Of a DNA stretch of 64,000 bases, positions 1 through 12,000 are shown piece by piece. The translations under genes and the position numbers were made by a program. Under the pieces are notes generated by a model. The model was not told the origin of the DNA. It did not search any database and worked only from the letters and a program-made list of their open reading frames with translations. Source of the DNA: Candidatus Omnitrophota bacterium (GTDB lineage Bacteria > Omnitrophota > Gorgyraeia > 2-02-FULL-51-18); assembly GCA_022072175.1 (NCBI GenBank), contig JAJVIE010000013.1, forward strand, positions 1-64,000. Reading direction: 5' to 3'. Position 1 is the stretch's first letter, and every line of letters begins with the position of its first letter.

Positions 1-3000
1 CATCCGAGGCCAAGCCGAACTCGGTGGTCAGACGGGCCGAGAGCCCGTCGAAGTAGGTCTGAGTGATCCCCAGGATGTTGTCGTACGAGGCGGAGCGCTC
101 CTGGATGGCCAGGCGGGCTCCGTCGGTCTTCTGAGGCTCCACGGTCCCATTGGCCGCAAAACCCTTGAGAGCGGCGACCACCTCATCGAGCGGACGACCC
201 GAAGCGGTCTCAAGTTGAGTATCGAGCAAGAGGTCCACCCCACCGGGCAGTGAGAGATAGGTCCGGACCGTGACGGTACGGCCTTTCTCGTCGGCCACCA
301 CACCGCTGAAGAGAGATTCGATCTCCGGTCCGTAGGTCTGTGACGGCAAGGTCGTGATCACCGAGACGGCCACGCGACCCTCCACTTGCAGGACCGGCTT
401 GGGCTGACCGGCGGTCGTGACTAGGCCGTACGGACGGACCTTGGCGATCTCGTCTTCCGTCAGGACCTGGTTGAGCGCGATGTCGGTACGGTTGGCTCCG
501 GCCTCGGTGTTCTTGTTGGAGACGAGCTCGGCCAACAGGGTACGGCCGTGGTTGCGGGCGACCGCGAAGATCGTGAACGCCTCGGGACCGCCGATACGGT
601 CACGCTCGATCAGCGAGACCAGACCGGAGGCGCCGAACATCGCCGGCAGAGCGTTGCCGTCCGGCGCTTTGCGGATCGCCGCGAAGCCGACAGCTTCGGC
701 GCTGGCGAACGTATCGTCATTGGCGTGCGTCGGTCCGAGGTCCTTGGGTTTGGCGCCTTCTTCGAGCGTGCGGCGTCGCAGCGCGAAGAACGCGTAATTG
801 GCCGCCAGTTCCCCGACGGTGGTCCCGCGAGTCGCGGCCAGAGCGTTGAGGATGTCCTGAGGCAGGCTGTACGCGTTGACGCCCGGCAGGTCCGTCGCGT
901 CAAAATCGCCGGCGACCAGATGGATGCGCAGATGGTCCGACGAGAGGTAACCCTGCTCACTGAGGAACCAATCGAGATCGATGTCGAGGAACGAGGCGAT
1001 GCTCGTGGCTCCGGTATTCTCAGTCGCGGAGCGCGGGTGGACGAGCAAGGATGTCCCCTCGACGCCGTCGCCGGTGTAGAAACGGAACGCCAGACGATCG
1101 CGATTGTCCCGGACGAACGCCTGGAGCGAAGCGAACGCCGCATCGAGTCCGCCCTCCACGTCCCTGAACCTGCGCAGGACGACCTGACCAGTCGAAGCGT
1201 CGAAGTAATACACGTCACCGATACCCAGCGAGCTCGAGAGGTCCTTGGCCCCCTCATCTCCGAATACGATGACAGCGGTCTGACGTCCGGCGCGGTACTC
1301 CGCGGACACGTAGTCCCGGAGCGCCTGATCGGTCGCTGTCACGGCGTTGGCGTCGGCGGACTTGCCGGCTTTGTCCCCGCCGGCCTTGAAAGGATATGCA
1401 GCGACGGTCTGGCCGACGCTGGTCTGATAGGCGGAAGCGTTGGCCGTATCGCCCAGGAGCGCGGCCACATCGACGGGAGCCGGAGCTCGCAGGAGCGTAG
1501 CCCTTACGGACTTCACCTCAAAACCCAGGCGGCGGAACACATCCACAGGCACGTAGGACGGTGTGACAGCCACGGGAGCGGGCAGAGCCTTGGGATCGAT
1601 CCCCGCAAGCCGCGCGCCTGTGGTGCGCGTCAGATTCGCCAGACCGCGGTACAACCGTGTGGTCGCCAGATCGTAGTTACGGTTGAATCCGGCCTGCATG
1701 GAACCGCTCGAGAGAGCGATCGCGTTGCGCGTTGAGTAATCGATCCAACCGTAGAGACGCTCGCGCAGATCCTCGAACTTCTCGCCGTCGACGTACGAGA
1801 CGGGAGCTCCTCCGCGCGCCGCCTCGATAATGGGAGCGGTGGAATCGGCCAACAACAAGAAAACGATCGTAGCATCGACAGTGTCGCCCGCTCGCGGCGT
1901 CACCGCGCCGCTGCGGATCGCTTCGATCCGATCACGCTGCTGCAGGCGGAAAGCGCCGAGATCGACGTCCTGACCCGCATAGATGCGGGCGTATTCGAAA
2001 TTCTGCACGGAGTCCATGATCTGGCCGAGGCCTTCGCTGAAGCTCTCAAGATCGATCTCCGCCAGTCTGGCGCCGCTGTCCTGACGGTAGAGCGCGGAGT
2101 GGGCCACTGAGATCAATTGCGCCAGCTCCATCTGCTGACGCACGGGGTCCGTCACGATATCCTCCACACCGTCGGACATGAGTCCGACTAGAGCATCTAC
2201 CGTGGTCGGACCGCTACGCAGGACCCTCTGCGCCGCGGCGGCGCCCAAGAAAGTGCGTGCCTCACGCAGAACACCGTTGAGATGCGTGTGACGCTCGAGG
2301 GCCGCCTCATCCCCGATCATGCTGAAAAGACCCTGGGGATAGGCCGCCATGAACTGGTAATAATCGCTCAGTGCCTGTCGATAGGCGTCGGCGGCGTCCT
2401 CGTACGAAGCCAGACGGGCGCCCGTCACGGGGGTCAAGTCGACGCGGACATCCCCTCCGGTGTGTCGGACCGCCATGACCCCGGTACCCGGCCCTCCCTC
2501 CCAGCGCACTTGGACCGTCGCGTAAGCACTGGGACCATCGTATGGCACGCCGTGGGTCAGCACGTCGCTGATGGGCCCGGTCGTACGCCCGTTCAGCATA
2601 TCGACGATCTCGTACGAACGCTCGTTCGCGATCTGTCGGGCAAGATAGGTCCACTGAGGCCGGGATTCCCCCGACCGCGTGATCGCGATCCGGACACCCT
2701 CCGCATCGAGGAAAACGTGCCTCGTCCTGTCGGACGGCACGTTCACCGATTGGGACAGCCGGGCACCGTCGGTCAGTTGTGCGTTCTCGATGTGTTCGAT
2801 GATCCCGGCACGGACCTCGGGTTCGCGGGGAGCGCCGCCTTCGGATTCGAAGTACGTCAGTCTGATGACCGCGGACAGAGGCTCTCCGACCGGCGACGAC
2901 AAAAAAGCCTTATAGGTCGTAGCGTCGAAAGCGTCCGCGTAGTCCTTGATCAGCTCTCCCATCTCTGTCACACGGAACCCGCGCACGACCTCCGCGGACA

Positions 3001-6000
3001 ATCCGTCGTCCTGCATCCTCGCCATCAGGCGTCCCACGCTGGACAGGTCCCTCGTCTCGGCCACACGGGCCAGCTCTTCCAACTGTTCGTGCAAGAAGAC
3101 ACGGTCTTCGGCGCGGATGGTGCCGGGCAGTTCGGCCGACGACACGACAGCCAAGCGGGCGCCGGACTGTCTGCCGGAACTGATGGCCAGGTCGAGATCG
3201 GTCCGGACCCGCATCTGTTCGATCGCGCGGGCAAGCGGGTTGGTGAGGATATCGGAGATATCGTCGAGCTTGACGGCGTCCGAGGTGAGCGGGCCGCGGT
3301 TGAGCTCCCTGCGGAACAGGGCGTTGGCGTAGGCCCTGCGTGCTTCCTGCAGATCCCTATTAAGCTCGTTGTAGCGCTCATCGTCCTCCGGACGGCCCAT
3401 CAGCTGGTCCGGATAAGCTTCGACGAGCTGGGTGAGCGCATTGCGATAGGCGAGGAGAAGGTCCACATCCGCGAGGCGGGCTCCGGTGGGAACCGCGACG
3501 CTCAGGCCGATCTCGTTGGACAAGCCCTGCCGGATGGACCACATCCAACCTCTCTCGTCGAACGACTGCGCATAGTAGACATCGGAGCTCTTGATCTTGG
3601 CATCGAGAGGCTTGAGAGCCTCGGCCAGGGCCGCATCGCGGCGCTCGCCGTCCAGACCGCGGACCTCGGTGATATCGTGCAGGAGCGCCCGGGCGTGCGC
3701 GAAGTACCCGGCTCCGACGTGGTTCAGCACGCCGTAGGTCCGGTAGACGGAGGTCAGCGTCCGCTCGTGCAGACGGTCCGTCAACTGCAAGCCGCCGGCG
3801 CCGGCAAGAGGCTGCGGACGGAAAAGCTCCTCCGTGAAGTCCAGCGCCCGGCGCGCGTCCCGAGGACCACCCAGACGCAGCAACTCCGAGCGAAGCGCTT
3901 CGATCTCATCGGCAAGAGCACCGACCAGAAAAGCCAGTTTGACGTCCTTGCGGGCCAGCGCCGTAGCGCGGTCACGGAGGATCGCGAGCTTAGCATCGAT
4001 GCGGGCGCTGACGGACTCATGCTTGCGGTCGGCGGCCGTGAAATCCCTCTGCAGACCCTGGATCTCATGCGCCAAGCGGTTCTGCAGTTTGGCCTCATCG
4101 ACCCATGCGGTCACATCGAGCAGTTCCTTGCGGGCCAGATCAACGGCGCGCTTGGCCTCTTCGGCCTTGCGGCGGCGCTCGACGGCATCGGCACCCCTGA
4201 CCTTGATCGAGTCGATGAGCGGCCAGATCTTGGCCAGCGTGAACTCCGGATTGAAAGGCGGTATGAGCTTGGGATCCGAGCTGACCTTGACGGCGGCGCG
4301 CCGGGCATCGACGGGCACGTCGAGCTTGTCGGCAACGGCCACGGCACCCCACCTCTGGGGCCCGACCACGTGCGGGTCACTGCCGGTCACCATATCGACG
4401 ATCGTCGAGAGCGTGACGGAGGCATAGGACCCGGCCGGGGAGTTCCAAGCGTAGAAGGGCGCATCGGCGGCGGCGGTGATGGTGCCGGTCGCCTGCGTCG
4501 CGGACAGATCGACCGCGTAGGGCGCAAGGCCCGCGTCGAGCACGCTGAGTGCGTTGGCCGTGTTGCGCGCGCGACGCTCCATGTAGGTCTTGGCGCGGGC
4601 GGCATTGACGGTCGCGAAGTAGTCCTCTCCCTTCGCCAGGGACAGATTGTGCCAGCCAAGCCACTCGATGGTGCCGAGGGTCGCCGGTCGGCCGTCCCGC
4701 GCGACGCGTTTCATGGGGTAGCCGTCCTGGAGGCGATAGTTGAGCTGGAGCTTGCGCTGATCGTGCGTCAGCGGCGACGGCAGGAGGAGCGGTTCCTTGC
4801 GCCCCTTCACGTCGGCGCGCACGAAATACTGCTCCTCGACGGCCTGCAGCATCGCGTGGTAGGCGTTGCCGTCCTTCTTGTCACCGTAGCGCTCCTTATA
4901 CTTGGCCGCGCCAAGGGCTTTCTCGGCCAAGAGCTCGTAGCGCTCCACGCCCAGCGCTGAAGCCACCAGATGCGGAGAGTCAAAAGGATAGATCCGGACC
5001 AAGTTGACCTTGCCCGGCTCCACCACCATCTTGAAACCCTTGGACCTCTCGGCCGGCGTGCCTTCGGTGCCCTGGAGCATGTCGTTGAGGAACGTCTGGG
5101 AGCGGTCACCCTCGGCCTCGAGCGTGCCTTCGAAGAAGAGGTTCGTCGCGGGATCGAAGACGTTGGGGAGCCAACCGCGGATAAGCTCCGCACGCCGCGC
5201 GTACGCGTCGGCTTCGGCGGTCAGCTTGGCGTCGCTCTTGCGGCGGCCGAGGTCGCGCAGAGCGGTCTCGAGCTGTTCGAAGAGCCGATGAGCATCGACG
5301 GTGTTCTCGGTGTTGTAGGTGTGATAGCGGGCCGGCGCTGTAGGGTCGAAATTGTAGCGCTGTTCGCCCGGAGCGGTCGGATTGCCCAGCGGACCCATGC
5401 GTACAGCGCCGTAGTTGGGGTCGGTCTTGTCCTCGTTCTGCAACTGCGCGATAAGGTTGCCGATCCGGCGCGCCGCATCGAGGTACTTGGCGTCACCGGT
5501 CTCCGCGTAGAGGTGCAGGAAGGCCAGAGCCGCATAGGCGTTGGGCCCGACGTCGGCCAAGAGCTCGTACTGGGCGCGGCCGAGCACACCGTTGGTCAGC
5601 CAGCCGACCTGATACACGAGCACCGGCTGTCCGGACTTGTCCTTGAGCGGCTTGCCGTCCTCGCCTTTCTTGACGGTCCAGCCGCGGCGCTGTACGGAGG
5701 AGTTGTCCAGCAGATAGTCCATGGCCTTGCGCGCTTCCCGGACGCGTCCGGAGCGCAACAGCGCGATGGCAGCGCGCGCCTGATCGTACACGACGACGGA
5801 GCCCTGGCTGTATTTATCCTGCGGGTGGCTGGCGACCAGACCCGTCTCCGGGTCCCGGATACCGTCCAGCGTCGAAACGGAGCGGACAAGAGCCGCTGTA
5901 TCCGGAGCCGTAAGCTTGCTAGGCTGTCCCGGCTCGACTGAGATCTGCGAACCTAGGCCCGTAAGAGCGATCGCTCCGAGACCCGCCAGACCCTGCAGGA

Positions 6001-9000
6001 AATCGCGCCGCGTCTTGCCCTGAGCCAGTCGAGCGCCGGAGGTCCAGAGCGCCGGGGCCGTCGTCAGCTCCACCGCGGCCGCGTCGGTCCAATCCATGAG
6101 AACGGTGTCGACGACTCGGCTTTCGGTGGCCTTGGCGATGGACGGCCCGTAAGCGGTCAAGTCTCCCAGACCGATGATGCCCGCGCGATGAGAGGTGATG
6201 ATGCTGTCCTGTACGAAGCGGGTCAGGGGTCCGGGAACGTACTGCACGCCCTCGAGGATCACCGGAGACTGACCGTACAATGTCACGTCATAACCGCCGC
6301 GTCCCTCAAGGTCCTTGAGGATGGTCACATCCGCCACGCGGAAGCCGGGATACAGACCGAGCTTGCCGTCCTTGAGGATGCCGAGGAGCTCCAGACCCGC
6401 CCTCACATCGGCCGGGATCGTATCGACGTCGACGGGGATCTCGTACTTGAGCTTGCCGCCGGACTTGAGCGAAACGGTGTTGTACAGGTCCTTGTCGGAC
6501 TGCGCGGCGGCGGACTTGCTGACGCCGTAGAGCGCGCGGTAGTCCTCATCGGAGATGGCCCGGATGGCGTTGCGGCGGACGTTGCGCGTCTCGTCCGTCA
6601 GCTCGTTGTCGCTCCAGCCGGACAACACCCCGCTGGGGCCGACCTCCAGGCCGAGCTTCTCGGCCAGCGCGCGGGGCGCGCCGATGAGCTTGGAGTGTTT
6701 GCCTTCGAGCGGAAAGAGCGCCGCGGAAGCCTCTAGACCCACCACGGCCGACAGGTCGGCCCGGCCCGAGTGGAAATACCCGTTGAGCGCCGGATCGGCC
6801 TGAGCGAGCGGGCCGTCGACGATGAACACCGCGCGGCCGGCCGTCGCCGGGTCGGTGCCGAGGATGCGCTGTACGGCCTCGGTGCCGGCCGCCAGACGGG
6901 CGCCGGAGGCTCTGCGGAGATCGAGGACCTCGACACCGGGATTGCGGACAATGACGGGCAGGCCCTGCTGGGACAGACGGTCGGCCGGGTGCGTATCGTG
7001 CACAACGTCCGCCGCGGGATCGTACACCTGGACGGGGGTGCCGCCGGCGAGCCCGAGAGAGCTCAGGTGGGCCGCGAGCGGTGTGCCGCCGACCAATCCG
7101 CCCGTCTGAGCGTCCTGGGCGTTACGCATACTGATATCGATGTTGATGATGCGGTCACTGCCGCCGATGTTGACGATGAAGGACCGCAACGAAGGGGTGG
7201 TGGTCTGCAGAGCTTGAGCGCCTCTTTCGGTCAGCTGTTCCACGAGAGCCTTGCGCAGCCACTCGTTGTTGAGATAGTCCCACGAGGCGCGGTCGCCGGC
7301 CAGGAAACGCTCGACCACGGCCAGCGGGTCCTCGAAGCGCCTCAGCGCCCGGTCGAACTGCCGCAGGTATTCGGAGGCCGAGATCAGCGCGTCGAGCGGA
7401 CGGCTGTAGCGGACCGATGAGGCCTGATGCTCGGCGAAGCGCGCGCGGTCCCTGCCGTAGAGCTCGTTGGCCCACAGGAACATCCGCAGATAGGCGTCCG
7501 GTGATTCGTCGGACGGGATCAGCGTGTTGCCGACGCCCGCGTTCTCCCGGTCGAGGATGACGCCCTGGTTCTGCAGGATGCCCTCGAGTCCCGGAGGAGC
7601 CGACTGCAATCCGCCGTTGACGGAGATGTTGGATTCGGTGTATCCGGCCGCCTCGGTGCCGCGGTCGGAGTCCTGCATCTGCATGTCGGTGGCGGCCATG
7701 AGCTTGATCTGCTCGGGCAGGCTCCAGCCGGTGAGCACGATCAGGCGGCCCTTCTGTCCCGGCTGATTGACCTCGGCGGCCAGCGCCATGAGCTCATCGT
7801 GCATCGCCTGCGTGTGCGACTGCACGTTGCCGGCGTGGATGACGGTGACCCCGGCCTTGACCAGGGCCCGGATATTGTCGTTGGTGAACGCCCTCTCGCG
7901 GCCGGCCTTCTCGTCCACCAGACGGCCGTAGTAACCGAGCACCATGCTCGTCGGGTCGATGTTGGCGACCTCGGGGTTGAGCGCAAGCAGGCTGGGATCG
8001 GTCTTGAGGCGCGTCTTGGCCTCGGTCTTGACGTCGATGATCTGCTGGGCCGTCGGACGCTCGGGATCCGCGCCGGGATGCAGCGCCTCGAGGATCTCTC
8101 TGAAAACGCGGCTGGAGGCCTCGCGGTGGTCGCCGTTGGTGATGGAGAACCCTCGGACGCCGGGGTCGTAGATGGAGACCTCGGTGCCATGCGTCACCGC
8201 GACGTTGCTCTGCGCGTCGGATTTGCGCAGACCGCCGCTGGTGGAGTCGAACATATCGAGCTGGCGGAAATACGCGAGCTCACCGTTGCGCACGCCCGCG
8301 CCCTGCAGGAAAGCCGCGCCGTTGTTGACCCCGTAGAACCCGCGGTTGCGGTAGGTGTGCGTCACGAACCATGAGAGGGCCTTGCGGAGCGTGCGCTGAG
8401 AGGCGTCCGCCGAAGCGTCCCCCTGGCGCTTGTACGTCGGCATCAAGCCCAGCTGGCCATCGTTCATGTCGATGACGGGCGGTTTGTACGAGGATCCTTC
8501 GCGGGCCTGACGCTCGGCCTCGAGGACCTGCATGAGCCTGAGCGCGGAGCGCGACAGGAACTCGGAGAATTCCTCCCAGCTCTTGGAACCCTTCTGGCCG
8601 TAGCGGTACAGGAGCTTCGTGTAGACCTCCGGAGCATCCTTGATCAGATAGACCTCGAGACCGTACTTGTTCTTGCCCTTGTACACCTGGGCCTTCACGG
8701 TCTCGCCGCGGACGGTGACGTCGAACTCATAAGCCGGCACGTCCGAAAGCCCTTCGACGGGCACCGGCAGCTGCGTGTAATCCACACGCTGCAGCTCGCC
8801 CTGATTGTTGAGGCGGTACGGATAGTAGGGTTCGATGGTCGTGACGTTGGCCTTGTCGCCGACCAGACGTTTCATGCGGACCGTGTGGTACTGACCGACG
8901 CGGCCGAGGCCTCCGGCGACCAACCACGTCTCCGGGGAGACATAATAGACCGTACGTCCCTTGAGCCCTTGCGCGTTGCGCTCGAGCCATCCTTCGGCGG

Positions 9001-12000
9001 CGTCGGGGGTGAGCATCAGCAGGATCACATCACCCAGGTCCGTGGCCGCCAGCTCCGGACGCGAAGCGATGAAAGCCGCCAACTGGGCCTGCCGATCGAC
9101 GGGTAAGAAGGAGACCGCCCTCAACACCGGATAGCGGGCCTCGACGGGATAGAAATGCCACAGCGCCACGACCTGGGCGTACTCACGCACGGTCGCTTCG
9201 AGCGCATCGGCTGTCGCGGTCGAACCGTCCTGGGCCGCCGTGAGCGCGGCCTCGAGGTCCTTGCGGATATGACGATCGTTGTTGGTCTTGACGGCTAACA
9301 GCCGCTTGGACACGCCAAGACGGAAATTGTTGTTCGCGTCGGTCGTCAACAGACCCAACGCCTGCAGGCGTCCGAGGATCTCGTCGGTCTTGGCGTCGGT
9401 GTTGTCGAGCTCAAGACCCTCGGCCTTGAACTTGCGGTAGGCCTCCGCGTAGATATCCCGCCGCGCCAGGCTCTCTTGAGCGGACTCGAGGAACACCAGC
9501 GCCACGAGGTTGATCCTCTGCCAGTCGGGCGTACGCTCACCGATCCCCTCGTGCAGACGCTTGAGATACGGAGCCGCCGCGGCCAGGCGGGCGCCGGACA
9601 CGTCAGAGGCATCCTCAAGGTCGATCTGCTTCTCACGCGCGCGGATCATCTCGATGAGGTCCTCACGGGAGGGCTCACCCAGGAGGCGGCGCATACTGAT
9701 GCGCGCCGGCAGGTCCCGCACCGCCGCGAAGATATCGGCAACGGACGCCGCGTCAAATGCGATCAGGAGCTCCTGGCGCGTCTGGACCGGCATTTCGAAA
9801 AGGTCGTTAGGGTTGTTGAGCGCCCACTCGAGCGCATGCAGGGCCGCGCGGGTCTGGATACGCCCGATCGCGTCGGCCGGGGTCTCCAGAGCGGCCAGGC
9901 GGGCGCCGGTGGACGTCCGGGCATTCTGGGCGACGCTGTACAGATCGATCGGTCCCGTCGATCCGTCGGTCTGGGGCTTGAAGCGGACGGGGTCGGCCTC
10001 GAGAGCGGTCCTCAGATACGCTTCCGCCTGGGTCAGCACGTCCGCGCGCTGGGCGCGGGCGACCCGCTTGCCGTCCATCTCCTGGCGCAGATACTCCATC
10101 GCTGCGGAGATACTGATGGTATCGACCAGCGGGTGTTCGATCAGAGCGTCCGTGGACTCCTTGAACTCGCGCAGGACACGCTCGGCGCGGTTTTCCGCCA
10201 ACCTCGCGCCCGCTTTGTTGGATGCCACGAACTCGGCGTAATCGGTCTTGGCGTAGTTGGCCACGACCCGGCCGACGAACCCGGGCTCCTTGCCGATCTT
10301 GGCCGCGTGCAGAGGGCTCTTGACCGCGGGGTTGATGGGCACGCTGGCCTTATCGACGCCGTCATAACCGACCATCAGGTCCAGCGTCTCGGTGAGCACC
10401 GTCGAGAAGTACGCCTCGAAGAAGCCGTACTGGCCGAAGGATGCGTTCTTGGTGGCCCACACCGCGTGGGTCAGGTGCTTCATGAGCTCATCGGCGGTGC
10501 CGTCGGCTTTGGGCAGGGCCCTGCCGTCGAAGGTGAACTGCATGCGGTTGAGATAGCTGCCCGGACCGGCGGCCATGACATCCGCGACCATCTGGTCGAT
10601 CTCAGCGGGTTGTTTGGAGGGGTACTTTTGCTGAAGAGCGGCCTTGAGGTTCTTAAGCTCCTTGTCCTCCATGATACGGACCACGGGCTCCGAGACGCCG
10701 TCCCGGCGTTCCATGATGTGTCCGCCGCCGGGCTGACCGGTGGCGTTGATGTTGACCTCGGCCACGCCCTGATAGCCCTGGGCTCGGAAGGACGGATCGG
10801 CCAGGAGATACGCTCCGGGAGGCAGCACGGAATCCGGCGAGATCCCGCCGAGGTCGTCGATGTTCCTCTGCACGAAGTTCCAGGCCTTCATGTCCTCGGT
10901 CATGTAGGCCAGGGCGGGCTTGCCCAGAGGGGTGAGCGTGTTGGAGACCGTATCGTACCGGAAAGCGCTGTCCGGGAAATACAAGAGAGCCAGGATGAAC
11001 GCGTGGCCGTAGGGGTGTCTCAGCTGTTGGGCGCCCATCTGAGCGGCGACCGTATCGGTCATGAACGTGTACTTGCTCTGATCGGCAGGGTCCTTGACGA
11101 CGACGGGGATGTTGGGCGAGAGCACGAACACCACCCGCTCGGGGTTGAGCCCGAAGAAACCCCAGGCCTTCAGGTCCTCGAGGACCAGGCTGGCGGTCTC
11201 TTCGTTGACGTTGAGCACCGCCTGCGCGGAGTTCTGTATGAAGTCGTTGATGTACCGGGTCCTCTCCTGAGCGTCCACGGGCTGTCCGGCCTTCTGCTTC
11301 TGGAGGTCATAACGCTGACCTGCCAATGTCCGAAGACGCATCACGTACGCGGCCACGTGCATGGAACCCAGTGAAAGGTTGAGATAGTCAGCGGCCTTCG
11401 GGTCTCCGGTGGTCTGCGCGGCGCTCAGGAAGCTCTCCACTTCACCGGCGGCCTTGAGGAGCTCGAGAACGATCTTGTAGTTGGAGACGAACTTGTCCGC
11501 GTCCGTGGCCCCTGCCCCGCCCAGGTCGGCAAGACTGGCCGTGGAGGTGTACGTCTGGGTCTGTCCGGAAGTCGTGTAATCGGGCTTACCGAAGGTCGTG
11601 CTGACCTTACCGGTCAACGCGGCTGTGGCTTGAGAAGCCGATGAAGCGTTCACGTCCGCTGAGAGCTCGGCGTACAGCTGGGCGTGCTGGTCGCGCAGGG
11701 CTTCGAGAGAGGGTTTGAGGTCGAGCATGTTCTTGAGCGACATCGTGCCCTTGGCCTGACCGCCGACCATGACCGAGTAGCGCTGGGCCGCTCCGGCCAT
11801 GAGCCCGAAGAGCACCGTGTGATCGAGCTCGTTCTCAAGATAGGCCTCCAGCAGGTCGGGACGGACCTGGCCGTCGGGGCCGTACACCCGTGCCCTCAGG
11901 GCCACGGGCTCGGGGATGGATTCGGTGTAGACATCATCGTCAAAAGGCGGGATGGCCAGCTGGGTCAGCGCCGCGCCTCCGGTGTTGAGAGAAGGCAGGT

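Noticed and set aside
2282-4960. Long plus-strand open frame (892 codons) inside the giant gene
   Set aside because: It is the GC-rich antisense shadow of the giant minus-strand frame: no recognisable domain, low-complexity composition, and all sixteen GARLA motifs support the minus frame instead. The same applies to the frames at 548-1735, 9476-11374 and 11684-12769.
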